From Mucilaginibacter pineti (lineage in GTDB: Bacteria; Bacteroidota; Bacteroidia; Sphingobacteriales; Sphingobacteriaceae), in assembly GCF_900101875.1 (NCBI RefSeq), contig NZ_FNAI01000009.1, positions 186,001-250,000 on the forward strand: DNA of 64,000 nucleotides, in the 5' to 3' direction. Made by a program: the position numbers and the translations under genes. Positions within the stretch are counted from its first letter, which is position 1. The number at the start of each line of letters is the position of its first letter. The notes below the pieces were generated by a model that worked only from the letters and a program-made list of their open reading frames with translations, made no database searches and was not told where the DNA came from. Positions 8,483-16,929 of the stretch are shown here, piece by piece.

Positions 8483-9163
8483 TTATTGAGCAGCTTGTTT
8501 TGCTTGTTGTTTCATTGTAGAGTTTGCAACAATTACAATTTCAACCCTGCGGTTTTGTGAACGTCCGTCAACTGTAGTATTATCTGCAATTGGTTCAGAC
8601 TCGCCTTTACCCTGGGTTTGTAAACGTGCTGCGGCAACGTTGCCAGCAACAATATATGATTTCACAGATTCGGCCCTGCGAACAGACAGATCCATGTTGT
8701 AAGCGTCAGAACCGGTGTTATCTGTATGGCCAACAATTAAAATATTGGTTTCAGGGTTTTTTTGCAATGATGCTGCAAGGTTTTGCAGGTTAGATTGTGC
8801 AGCAGGTTTAAGATCTGATTTATTGGTATCAAACAAAATACCCGAATCAAATTTTACCAAAATACCTTCACCTTCGCGGGTTACTGTTGCACCCGGCACG
8901 GTTTGTTTAATTTCGGCAGCTTGCCTGTCCATATTCCGGCCAATGAATGCACCAGCAGTACCACCAACAGCGCCACCTATAATTGCACCTAAAGCAGTAT
9001 TTCCTGCGGCTTTACCTATTAAAGCGCCAACTGTACCGCCCGCACCCGCACCAATTGCGGCACCTTTTTGTGTTTTGGTTAATGAGTTACAGCCCGAACC
9101 GATAATGCCTAATGATGCTAAAGCTATACTTAAAGTAGCTACTTTGATTTTAAGAGATTTCAT
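8483..9163 (-). CDS. OmpA-family lipoprotein with glycine-zipper region
   Basis: This 226-residue outer-membrane lipoprotein has a lipobox ending IIGSGC (Cys25). A glycine-zipper stretch rich in GAxxG and GGAxGG repeats spans about residues 33-80. A C-terminal OmpA peptidoglycan-binding domain follows (FDTNKSDLKPAAQSNLQNLA, then GHTDNTGSDAYN and RSQNRRVEI). It probably links the outer membrane to peptidoglycan. Architecture and length resemble YiaD-type proteins. It is transcribed alone, with a terminator at 8418-8448. Confidence 0.9.
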   Translation of the reverse strand: MKSLKIKVATLSIALASLGIIGSGCNSLTKTQKGAAIGAGAGGTVGALIGKAAGNTALGAIIGGAVGGTAGAFIGRNMDRQAAEIKQTVPGATVTREGEGILVKFDSGILFDTNKSDLKPAAQSNLQNLAASLQKNPETNILIVGHTDNTGSDAYNMDLSVRRAESVKSYIVAGNVAAARLQTQGKGESEPIADNTTVDGRSQNRRVEIVIVANSTMKQQAKQAAQ

Positions 9164-9395
9164 AATAATTATGATATGTTTTTTATACCTGTTTGCAAAG
9201 CAAATGCCAAATACCGCATTTGAACTTATTATATATAAAAGGGGCCAATTACCTACTGTAGCTTTAATTTTTTAATATTTACGAAAGTGGATTGCGCAAC
9301 CCAGACCTGCCATTTGCAAAAAATGCCATACACCGACTTGTTTTTAGTACAGTAAAGTAACGGTTTGGTTACAAATGGGGAAAGGAAGCCTCATA

Positions 9396-9515
9396 GCCTC
9401 ACCTAAACGGCGAAGCCCTCACGTAATAATCCTCTTAAATGTGAGGCCTTTTGATTTGTTTTGCTGAAAATGATTTTCAGCTCCCTCTCCTTTGGAGAGG
9501 GCTGGGGTGAGGCTA
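9396..9515. repeat. CCTCTCC/GGAGAGG repeat, paired copy ending at a stop codon
   Basis: GCCTCACCTAAA begins the element, and CCCTCTCCTTTGGAGAGGGC then GGGGTGAGGCT end it, so its ends are inverted. The final CTA (9513-9515) is the stop codon of the histidine kinase gene on the minus strand, so the element starts exactly where the gene ends. No gene lies between 9164 and 9512. Confidence 0.75.
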
Positions 9516-10847
9516 ATTCACAATTATTAAAGTAGCCGGAAAAATGAGTTTAAATGTGCTGCCGATATCTTTTTCTGACGATACATCAATTTCGATATCA
9601 TGAAAGGCGGCAATTGATTTTACAATGGGCAGGCCAAGGCCAAAACTATCCTGCTGTAATGATTGTCTGAATTTTTTAAAGCGGTTAAATATCAGCGGTA
9701 TAGCATCAGCATCAATACCTATCCCGGTATCGGTTATGCTTATCAGGAATTTATCATGAACCGCCACGCCCACTATTTTTATAGAGCCGCCCTCTTTATT
9801 GTACTTAATGGCGTTATTAATAAGGTTAAAAAACAGGTTAAACAGCAAAAATTTATTAATGTTGATCATCTGCCAGCTTTCGGGCATTGACATCTCGTAG
9901 TCGATGTTTTTATCCTGCAGGCGAATAGAAATTTCGTCATAAACATCCTGCAGCAATTCACTAACCGACACTTTGTCTTCCTTCAAAAACTGTTCGTTCT
10001 CTATTTGTGATATCAGCAGCAGGGTTTTGGTAATGCTTTTTAGCCGGTTCAGGATCTTTTGCATCTCCAGCAGCCGCACCTTCAGGTCGTCGTTAATATC
10101 CTCTTCCTCAAACATGTTCTCAATTTTTGATTGCAGGATAGATATGGGCGTCATTAACTCATGCGATGCATTGGAAATAAACTCCCGCTCTTTATGAAAT
10201 TTATCGGCAATGGTTTCAATCATGGTGTGGATGCTGAGATCGAGGTGCTCAAAATCCGACGTGGTGGTGCGCACTTTGCGGTACGACTGAAAATTGGGGA
10301 ACTTTTGCCCAACCAGCTTGGTTTTTATGATCAGCCTCAACGGTTTAAGCACGTAGTTGGAGTAAAACTGATCGGCCAGGATGGTAAGCAATATCATCCC
10401 CAGTAATACCTGGAAAGCAATGTTTTGCAGCGGAATACTGGTTTCATCAAGCGTATCCACACTTTTGCCAATTTCCAGCAGGTAGTTTTTATTTTTTACT
10501 TTAAAGGTGTGGCTCAGAATGCGGTATTCCAGCGTATCGCCTTCGCTGAATAAACGCTTGCCCCTTTTTATAGTATCTAAAAAAAAGTTGGGGTCAACCT
10601 CATCCAAACTAATGTATTCGTCTTTAAGCGGCAGGTAACTTCCGTAGCCCTCGCCGTTTTCTATATAGGTTTCAATGCCTTTGCTTTTTACTATTTGCAG
10701 CAGCTTGTTTTTTTGTTTGATGAGCTTGCTATCAACATAGTTGCTGGTGATATTTTTTATCAATACGGGTACCAGCAATACAAATAGTACTACGATCACC
10801 AGTTTTGATATGGCGTTAAAAAGCGTAAGTTTTGTTCTGAGTTTCAA
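9513..10847 (-). CDS. Sensor histidine kinase
   Basis: This 444-residue inner-membrane kinase has two membrane segments (about residues 12-35 and 145-165) around a roughly 110-residue periplasmic sensor. After them come a HisKA domain with the H-box ISNASHELMTP (His near residue 228) and an HATPase with the N-box LINNAIKYN, DTGIGI, FNRFKKF and GLGLPI. All boxes needed for autophosphorylation are present. It lies 3 bp after the response regulator gene and is probably its cognate kinase. It belongs to a minus-strand unit with an outer-membrane protein gene and a small secreted protein gene. The signal is unknown. Confidence 0.92.
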   Translation of the reverse strand: MKLRTKLTLFNAISKLVIVVLFVLLVPVLIKNITSNYVDSKLIKQKNKLLQIVKSKGIETYIENGEGYGSYLPLKDEYISLDEVDPNFFLDTIKRGKRLFSEGDTLEYRILSHTFKVKNKNYLLEIGKSVDTLDETSIPLQNIAFQVLLGMILLTILADQFYSNYVLKPLRLIIKTKLVGQKFPNFQSYRKVRTTTSDFEHLDLSIHTMIETIADKFHKEREFISNASHELMTPISILQSKIENMFEEEDINDDLKVRLLEMQKILNRLKSITKTLLLISQIENEQFLKEDKVSVSELLQDVYDEISIRLQDKNIDYEMSMPESWQMININKFLLFNLFFNLINNAIKYNKEGGSIKIVGVAVHDKFLISITDTGIGIDADAIPLIFNRFKKFRQSLQQDSFGLGLPIVKSIAAFHDIEIDVSSEKDIGSTFKLIFPATLIIVN

Positions 10848-10850
10848 TAC

Positions 10851-11534
10851 TTAGGCGTTGATCTTAATTTTATAGCCAAGCCCCCGTACGGTTTCCAGCC
10901 AATCGGGCGAGGCAAAGGCATTTAATTTTTTGCGGATATTTTTTATGTGGGCGTCTATATAGTTGCTGTCGTAATCATTATTAACCACGCTGCCCCAAAT
11001 ATGTTCGCTTAGCTGCATGCGGGTAAGTGTGCGGTTTTTGTGTAAAATTAAATACGCTATAAGGTCAAATTCCTTTTTGGTGATGGTGTTTATCACACTG
11101 TGCCCGTATGATATGGTGCGGTTGCTGAGGTCAATCAAAAAGCCGCTTAAATCAATAATGTTATTTTTTACCCCAAACTTACGGCGAATGATGGCCTGCA
11201 TACGACTTTGCAATTCCAGTAACGAAAAAGGTTTGGGCAAATAATCATCGGCACCGAGGTCGAGGCCCTTGATACGGTCGGTTATTTCGGCGCGGGCGGT
11301 GAGGATAATACAGGCCGCCTCCGATTCATTACGCTTGGCTTCCTTCAGCAGATCCAGGCCGTCGTAATCCGGTAAACCCAGATCTATCAGTATAAAATCA
11401 TACAAGTTGGTAGCAATTTTTTCAGATGCCGATGCCCCGTCGAAACAAACCTCGCAGATGTAATTGTAATTGGTTAAAAATATTTCCAGTTCCTGTGCAA
11501 GGGCTTTTTCGTCTTCTATGATCAATACGTTCAT
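10851..11534 (-). CDS. OmpR/PhoB-type response regulator
   Basis: This 227-residue regulator has a receiver domain (residues 1-115; acidic pocket Glu7/Asp8, phosphoacceptor Asp51 in ILIDLGLPD, conserved Lys in LPKPFSLLEL). The C-terminal winged helix (about 130-225) has TITKKEFDLIAYLI and TVRGLGYKI. It would bind DNA as a phosphorylated dimer. It sits between an outer-membrane protein gene (12 bp upstream) and its kinase (3 bp downstream). No binding repeat was recognised upstream of the unit. Confidence 0.93.
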   Translation of the reverse strand: MNVLIIEDEKALAQELEIFLTNYNYICEVCFDGASASEKIATNLYDFILIDLGLPDYDGLDLLKEAKRNESEAACIILTARAEITDRIKGLDLGADDYLPKPFSLLELQSRMQAIIRRKFGVKNNIIDLSGFLIDLSNRTISYGHSVINTITKKEFDLIAYLILHKNRTLTRMQLSEHIWGSVVNNDYDSNYIDAHIKNIRKKLNAFASPDWLETVRGLGYKIKINA

Positions 11535-11546
11535 ATATGTACCGGC

Positions 11547-12428
11547 TTAATAAAAAACGTAATAAAAGGTAAAGTTAAAAAATGATTCCTTGCGATTTTG
11601 AAGTATGCCTTCCACGTTTACGGGGATAGAATACCGCCACGAGGCTTCCAGCGTATAATGCGGCCGGTTGTATGCAAGCGGTATTTTAAAGCTGTAATTA
11701 AGCATATTAAACTTGCGGTTGTAATTGGCCAGGTAAGGGTCGTTATGTACGTATATATTATCTATTTCCTGGTGCTGAAAACGGTGATCAAAAGAATAGC
11801 GCTGTACAAAATTCTGGGTACCCATTATAAAGTTAAAGGATGGGTTAAGCGACAGAAAATCCTTATCGTCAAAAACACTCCAGCTGCTTTCAAAGTATTT
11901 GGAGTTGGTTACTGTTAAAAATATATCGTTGGATTTGCCAAAAAGGTAATCAACAATAGCACTTGTTTTAAACAGGTGCCAATCATATGAGTTTTTTACG
12001 TTGATATCATTTGTTGATGCCGATTTTATAACGTTGGCGTTTTTATTAAAGATAAAACGGGTATAGCTTGCCGTGCTGGTAAATGATTTTGAAAATCTAT
12101 AAAAATATCCGCCGCCTACATCTACTTCATCAACAGGGGCATAACCTAATACCTTTAACAGCGAGCCGTAAACAAAGAAGCCCGATTTTGAATTATAAAT
12201 AATATCGCCGTTAAAAAAAGGATATTTAATAGGCCCGGTACGACCAAAGAAAAGTGCATCGCTGCCATAATTGATCCCTACAGACAGGGATTGCTTACGC
12301 TTAACAACCGTATCGGTATCGGCAACCATATGACTATCATTACCGGTATAGGAAATTGAATTTAACCCAGCAGCATATAAGGCATTACTGCCGGCAACAA
12401 AAAAAAGTAAGCAAAGTAACTTCATCAA
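11547..12428 (-). CDS. Outer-membrane beta-barrel protein linked to a two-component system
   Basis: This 293-residue protein has a signal peptide (MMKLLCLLFFVAGSNALYAA) and then about a dozen alternating strands rich in Tyr and Phe, ending FFNFTFYYVFY, a typical terminal barrel strand. It lies 24 bp after the small secreted protein gene and 12 bp before the response regulator gene, so the four are probably co-transcribed. I do not recognise a named family. It may be a target or a sensory partner of the two-component system, which is inferred from gene order alone. Confidence 0.72.
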   Translation of the reverse strand: MMKLLCLLFFVAGSNALYAAGLNSISYTGNDSHMVADTDTVVKRKQSLSVGINYGSDALFFGRTGPIKYPFFNGDIIYNSKSGFFVYGSLLKVLGYAPVDEVDVGGGYFYRFSKSFTSTASYTRFIFNKNANVIKSASTNDINVKNSYDWHLFKTSAIVDYLFGKSNDIFLTVTNSKYFESSWSVFDDKDFLSLNPSFNFIMGTQNFVQRYSFDHRFQHQEIDNIYVHNDPYLANYNRKFNMLNYSFKIPLAYNRPHYTLEASWRYSIPVNVEGILQNRKESFFNFTFYYVFY

Positions 12429-12452
12429 TAATGGGTAAATTGTGTAACCTGT

Positions 12453-12809
12453 TTAATTGCCATTTCTTCGCGGTATTTCCGGCGGACGCTCCAGTCCCTC
12501 GGGCCGGCGCTGTCTTTTGGGTTTGGCTTTGGGCTTGGCGGGCACGGTGTTGTCGGTTTCGTCAACCTTTTCGGGCTTTGCCTGGCGTTTGGCCTTTGCT
12601 ACCTCTTTAATTTTATTTTTTTCGTCCTGCTCCTGCTTTTGTTTTTCCTTTTTTGATAACGCAGTATCAGCCAATGCATTGCTATACTGCCGCACAAATG
12701 TACTTTTATCATTAAAAACGGGGGCAAACCGGCTATTGTTAACGCCGGCAGATGATAAACAGGGTGCAAATATCAATAACAGGACAATATACGCAAACCA
12801 CTTTATCAT
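12453..12809 (-). CDS. Small secreted, highly charged protein
   Basis: This 118-residue protein has an N-terminal hydrophobic signal (MIKWFAYIVLLLIFAPCLSS). The mature part is dominated by Lys, Glu, Gln and Pro (KEKQKQEQDEKNKIKEVAKAK, then PKAKPKRQRRPEG) and is probably disordered in the periplasm. It heads the minus-strand unit that continues into the barrel protein, response regulator and kinase. No family was recognised. The reading frame is supported by its signal peptide and tight spacing. Confidence 0.6.
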   Translation of the reverse strand: MIKWFAYIVLLLIFAPCLSSAGVNNSRFAPVFNDKSTFVRQYSNALADTALSKKEKQKQEQDEKNKIKEVAKAKRQAKPEKVDETDNTVPAKPKAKPKRQRRPEGLERPPEIPRRNGN

Positions 12810-13003
12810 TGAGAGGAAGAAAAACTTAAAATTATATTCAAATATCGGTCAAATTAAACAGTTAAACCCAATGGGCGAAGCACTGTTGATAACAATTGCT
12901 TTAAATTTCTTTTTTTATAAAGCACACAATTAAGCGCGCCTTATAAAGCACATTTACCGGTTTAATGAGGATAAGGGTTTAATTATAAAAATAGGGGTAT
13001 TTA

Positions 13004-13951
13004 TCAGATGCTGATATCTTTTGACGTGTAAACACGGTTTTGATCGTCAATTATGATACAAGCAATTTGGTTTAATTGGTTTATGAGGTACATGCCGCCA
13101 TTAACACCAATGTTAATAACGGGTGTAGCCATAGCGTCGGCAAGCTCGGCTGTTGGGCTTACTATGCTTACGCTTTTAATTTCGCTTACCGGGAAGCCTT
13201 TTTTTGCATGGATGCTACCTTTTAAAGGTCTGTTGCCAATACTTGCAAATTTTTCGGTATTTACAGATGTAGCGAAAGCCAGGTTGCTGATGTCTAAATC
13301 TGCAAATGGCTGGTTCCTTTGCTCCGGATCGGCTGCTGCAACGGTCCATGGTTCAAAATCGGGTTGTGTACCCCAGGTAAGCAAATCGCCGCCGGCATTA
13401 ATAACACCGCTGCTTACACCGTTCATTTGTAATACGTATTTGGCCCTGTCGGCAGCATAACCGCGACTGTTGGCACCAAAGCCTATACGCATACCTTTTT
13501 CTTTTAAAAATACGGTTTGCGTTGCGGCATCAAGCACAACATTTTGATAGTTGGCAAGCACTACCGAGTACGGCGCGGTTTTAACAGTTTGGTTACCGGC
13601 AAAGGTATTATCGTTATTATAGGCGTTGTTATCAACAAGGTAGGTGATATCAAAAGTGCCATAAGTAAGTTCAGATATTTGCAAAGCACGGCTAATAAGC
13701 CTGAATATTTCGCCATCGGCCTTTACCGGGGCAATACCAGCGTTGCGGTTTATCTGGTTAATGTTGCTATCATCACTAAAAGCCGAAAGCAATTTCTCGA
13801 CCCTGTTAATTTCATCAACAGCAATTTCAATTTGTTCATCGGCAAGTAAAGGATCATTCCCCACCACACTAATCTCAAATTTATCGCCCATTAAACGTAA
13901 AGTACGTTTGTAGGTAGTTAAATTGTTATTTAAAGTTTTTACAGCCAGCAT
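13004..13951 (-). CDS. Divergent ApbE-family FAD:protein FMN transferase
   Basis: This 315-residue protein follows the ApbE fold: RLMGDKFEISV near the N-terminus, EINRVEKLLSAFSDDSNINQIN, a GANSRGYAADRA segment where typical enzymes have a GAIAKGYAVD-like motif, INAGGDL, and DAMATP where the family has DALSTA. ApbE enzymes attach FMN to Thr of target proteins using FAD and Mg. The usual HIIDPRTG segment is here SIHAKKG, lacking the Asp-Pro, and no signal peptide is visible, so either it is a cytoplasmic subfamily or its activity has changed. It is monocistronic. Confidence 0.8.
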   Translation of the reverse strand: MLAVKTLNNNLTTYKRTLRLMGDKFEISVVGNDPLLADEQIEIAVDEINRVEKLLSAFSDDSNINQINRNAGIAPVKADGEIFRLISRALQISELTYGTFDITYLVDNNAYNNDNTFAGNQTVKTAPYSVVLANYQNVVLDAATQTVFLKEKGMRIGFGANSRGYAADRAKYVLQMNGVSSGVINAGGDLLTWGTQPDFEPWTVAAADPEQRNQPFADLDISNLAFATSVNTEKFASIGNRPLKGSIHAKKGFPVSEIKSVSIVSPTAELADAMATPVINIGVNGGMYLINQLNQIACIIIDDQNRVYTSKDISI

Positions 13952-14173
13952 AAATTAAAAATTTATCGTCAAAAAAATAAATAGTGATGGGTTTCAATAA
14001 AAACCATGACGTAAATAGCAGTCAAAGCGCTACATCACTCCTTTACAAAAACTAAATTAGATGGCTTATATGAAATTAAGATGAAAACGGGATTGCGATT
14101 AATGTAATACTCAGAATTTTACATTAATTAACATTAAGATGAGAAAGGAAGCGGGAAATAAGTAGAAATATCA

Positions 14174-14212
14174 AAAAAGGGCCGTTTGCTATTATGCAAA
14201 CCGACCCTTTTT
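14174..14212. terminator. Terminator downstream of prfA
   Basis: AAAAGGGCCGTTTGC and TGCAAACCGACCCTTTT pair into a long stem with one bulge, with A residues on the left and T residues on the right. It lies just past the prfA stop and can work in both directions. The rest of 13952-14240 shows no gene. Confidence 0.75.
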
Positions 14213-14240
14213 GAATTTATGTGCCCGTTGTTTAAAAAGC

Positions 14241-15314
14241 TTAAACTACAGTACCTTCTTTTAATTTTTCGGCGTTCTCTGCAAATTGCAGGGCTTCCAT
14301 AACATCCTGCAGATCGCCGTTCATAACGCCAACCAGGTTATATATGGTTAAGCCTATGCGATGCTCGGTTAAGCGGCCCTGCGGGTAGTTATAGGTACGT
14401 ACTTTGGCAGATCTGTCGCCGGTTGATACCATTGTTTTACGTTTTTTGGAGGTTTCTTCCAGGTGTTTCTGCAACTCCATTTCGTAAACCCTTGAACGTA
14501 ATACCTGTAAAGCCTTATCGTAATTTTTTAATTGCGATTTTTGATCCTGGCACTGCGCCACAATACCCGTAGGTAAGTGGGTTAACCTTACTGCCGAATA
14601 CGTAGTATTTACAGATTGACCACCCGGACCAGACGCGCAGAACAAATCCTTACGGATATCGCTTACCTGCAAATCAATATCAAACTCATCAACCTCGGGC
14701 AATACCACTACTGATGCTGCCGAAGTATGTACCCTGCCCTGTGTTTCAGTATCTGGCACGCGCTGTACGCGGTGTACGCCCGATTCATATTTCAGTGTGC
14801 CGTAAGCGTCTTCGGCATTTACGTTAAATACAATTTCCTTGTAGCCACCGCTTGTGCCTTCGGTATAGTCAACCAATTCGGTTTTCCAGCCGCGTTTTTC
14901 GCAATAGCGCATATACATACGGTAAAGATCGCCCGCAAAAAGGGCAGCCTCATCACCACCGGTACCACCACGAATTTCCACAAGGGCATTCTTGGTATCT
15001 TCCGGATCTTTAGGTATCAGCATCAGGCGTATCTGCTCTTCCTTTTCTTCCTGCTGGGTTAGCAGCTCGTCCAGTTCAGATTTTGCCATTTCGCGAAATT
15101 CCTCGTCCTTTTCAGTCGCCAGAATTTCTTTGTTGCTATCAATATTGCTCATAATGTTGCGGTATATATTATACTCGTCAACAATTTTGGCAAGGTCTTT
15201 ATATTCTTTATTTAACTGGGCATAGCGCTTCATATCCTGCATTACTTCAGGATTGCTCAGTTCACCTTCTACGTTTTTCCAGCGTTGAAATATCAGTTCT
15301 AATTTCTCTAACAT
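14241..15314 (-). CDS. prfA: Peptide chain release factor 1
   Basis: This 357-residue cytoplasmic factor recognises UAA and UAG in the ribosomal A site and triggers hydrolysis of peptidyl-tRNA. The catalytic GGQ is in the context CASGPGGQSVNTTYSAV, and the second conserved block HRVQRVPDTETQGRVHTSAA precedes it. Length and domain order match bacterial RF1. It is monocistronic with a terminator at 14174-14212. No prmC is adjacent. Confidence 0.97.
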   Translation of the reverse strand: MLEKLELIFQRWKNVEGELSNPEVMQDMKRYAQLNKEYKDLAKIVDEYNIYRNIMSNIDSNKEILATEKDEEFREMAKSELDELLTQQEEKEEQIRLMLIPKDPEDTKNALVEIRGGTGGDEAALFAGDLYRMYMRYCEKRGWKTELVDYTEGTSGGYKEIVFNVNAEDAYGTLKYESGVHRVQRVPDTETQGRVHTSAASVVVLPEVDEFDIDLQVSDIRKDLFCASGPGGQSVNTTYSAVRLTHLPTGIVAQCQDQKSQLKNYDKALQVLRSRVYEMELQKHLEETSKKRKTMVSTGDRSAKVRTYNYPQGRLTEHRIGLTIYNLVGVMNGDLQDVMEALQFAENAEKLKEGTVV

Positions 15315-15495
15315 ATACTTTTTTGAAAAATCAATTGCAGGTTGTTATGCTGCGGCTTTGCGCTGCTGTAATTCCGGTTGTAAAAAGTTTTACGTTTTAA
15401 TCGGGTTTATGTTTACTGGCGCATTGCAAAAAACGCACAAAATTACGCATTTCCGGGCATATATTTATTCAGTACAATGTAAGTTGTTTTTGCAA

Positions 15496-15541
15496 ATGGT
15501 TCATAGGTCATAGTATACATATGTCATTGGCTATGAACCAT
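15496..15541. repeat. Inverted repeat downstream of the LpxH-like gene
   Basis: ATGGTTCATAG and CTATGAACCAT form an exact 11-bp inverted pair around a 24-nt loop that itself contains TCATAG/TATACATATG words. It ends within 10 bp of the LpxH-like stop codon and may serve as its terminator, although there is no long T-run. Confidence 0.5.
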
Positions 15542-15547
15542 GATCTA

Positions 15548-16306
15548 TTAACTATCAACGCGCTCAAAATATTCCAGCGTAACATTGTCGCCATCAAACA
15601 CGGCGTAGGTATTGTAATTAACCCACTCGCCCAGGTTTATGTAACGGCTTTGGGGGGTAAGCTGAATATCAAGCGGTAAATGGCGGTGACCAAAAATAAG
15701 GTAATCGTAAAAATTGGTTTGCAGTTCTTCGCGACAAAAAGTAACCAGCCACTCCTGTTCGTCAGGCTTGGGGTTTTCTTTTTTCTTATGGCTTATCCGG
15801 CTATGCTCTGACCAATAATTGGCTATCCCCACGCCCAAATTGGGATGCAGGCGGGCAAAAAGCCATTGGCAAAACCCGCTCCGAAAAAAATTCTTTAAAA
15901 CTTTATAAAATCCATCGCCGGGGCCCAGGCCATCGCCATGGTGCAGGAAAAACTTTTTACCGTTCCGTTCTATCTTCAGTTCATCGCTGATGATAGTAGC
16001 GCCCAATTCCTTTTCAAAGTAATTGAACATCCACATATCGTGATTGCCCTTAAACATATAAAGCTTTACCCCCATGCCCGTAAGCTCGGCCAGTTTGCCC
16101 AAGAAACGGATGTAACCGCGCGGCACAACCGTTTTATATTCAAACCAAAAATCAAAAACATCGCCCATTAAAAACAGTTCGGCGGCATCATCTTTTATGG
16201 AATCAAGCCAGCGCACTATCCTGTCCTCGCGTTCGCGGCTCCCGGCATAGCTGCCAGCCCCCAGATGAAAATCAGATGCGAAATAAAGTTTGTTACGGGT
16301 TGGCAT
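15548..16306 (-). CDS. lpxH: UDP-2,3-diacylglucosamine diphosphatase-like metallophosphoesterase
   Basis: This 252-residue calcineurin-like phosphoesterase has all metal-binding blocks: SDFHLG, GDVFDFW, GNHDMW, HHGDG and FGHRHLP. The GDVFDFWFEY block and overall length fit the LpxH-like branch, which makes lipid X during lipid A synthesis. Peripheral inner-membrane location is expected. The gene name is assigned by resemblance, and other UDP-diacylglucosamine hydrolase relatives share these motifs. A TACTTTTG box (minus strand 16319-16312) lies five nucleotides before the ATG, suggesting a very short or absent leader. Confidence 0.8.
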   Translation of the reverse strand: MPTRNKLYFASDFHLGAGSYAGSREREDRIVRWLDSIKDDAAELFLMGDVFDFWFEYKTVVPRGYIRFLGKLAELTGMGVKLYMFKGNHDMWMFNYFEKELGATIISDELKIERNGKKFFLHHGDGLGPGDGFYKVLKNFFRSGFCQWLFARLHPNLGVGIANYWSEHSRISHKKKENPKPDEQEWLVTFCREELQTNFYDYLIFGHRHLPLDIQLTPQSRYINLGEWVNYNTYAVFDGDNVTLEYFERVDS

Positions 16307-16341
16307 ACCCGCAAAAGTACGTTTTAACCGCGAAAGGAAAA

Positions 16342-16455
16342 AGCCTCACCCCAAACAGCCTCACCTAAATCCTCTCCAAAGGAGAGGACTTTTGATTTGC
16401 TTTGTTGAAAAGGATTTTAAGCCCCCTCTCCTTTGGAGAGGGCCGGGGTGAGGCT
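16342..16455. repeat. CCTCTCC/GGAGAGG repeat, paired inverted copy
   Basis: GCCTCACC..CCTCTCCAAAGGAGAGG is followed after about 40 bp by CCTCTCCTTTGGAGAGGGCC and GGGGTGAGGC, so the ends and both hairpin cores are inverted. It is closely similar to the copy at 9396-9515, including the shared linker TTTTGATTTG(C/T)TTTG. Confidence 0.8.
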
Positions 16456-16502
16456 GTTGGGCTGAGGCTGCTTAATTGCCCAACTTTAATTATATTTATA
16501 CG

Positions 16503-16847
16503 ATGAAAAAAATATTACTATCAGCATTATTGCTCATCGCTTTTGCAGGAGCTGCAAAAGCGCAGCATGCGTTTAACGCTGCCGATTTTAAAGCCAACCT
16601 GGGCAAAACCGGCACTTTGTGCGATACCGTATATTCGCTTAAAATTGTAAGCGATACCCTTACCCTGCTTAATATGGGGGCGGCCTTTCCGCATCAAAAA
16701 TATACTATAGCCGTTAAAGGCAATAAAACCACGCTTGATCTGCCGCATATTAAGGGCAAAGGCATTTGCGTTACCGGCGTTTTTGAAATGTTTAAGAACC
16801 AGCCCGAGATTGTAGCCAGTCGCCCCGAGCAGTTTGAGGTGCATTAA
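16503..16847 (+). CDS. Small secreted protein with OB-fold-like pattern
   Basis: The preferred start at 16503 gives 114 residues with a signal peptide (MKKILLSALLLIAFAGAAKA). The mature part alternates strands (LCDTVYSLKIVSD, TLLNMGAAFPHQKYTIAV, GICVTGVFEMFKNQPEIVA) in the way small OB-fold nucleic-acid or nuclease-associated domains do. No catalytic motif is visible. An in-frame ATG at 16476 would put nine hydrophilic residues before the signal peptide. It is monocistronic with a strong terminator. The OB-fold call is a pattern judgement only. Confidence 0.65.
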   Translation: MKKILLSALLLIAFAGAAKAQHAFNAADFKANLGKTGTLCDTVYSLKIVSDTLTLLNMGAAFPHQKYTIAVKGNKTTLDLPHIKGKGICVTGVFEMFKNQPEIVASRPEQFEVH

Positions 16848-16851
16848 ATGC

Positions 16852-16887
16852 AAAAAAGGCATTGGGTTTTTGCCCGATGCCTTTTTT
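16852..16887. terminator. Terminator between convergent genes
   Basis: AAAAAAGGCATTGGG and CCCGATGCCTTTTTT pair with one G-T mismatch around a short loop. It lies 5 bp past the stop at 16847 and is usable from both sides. Confidence 0.85.
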
Positions 16888-16929
16888 AATATTGATAAGT
16901 AACCTGCCGTTTTAGGGCGGTGTTACTGT

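Noticed and set aside
8715..9275. 186-residue plus-strand frame over the OmpA gene
   Set aside because: It is a shadow of the OmpA gene's glycine/alanine-rich codons on the opposite strand.
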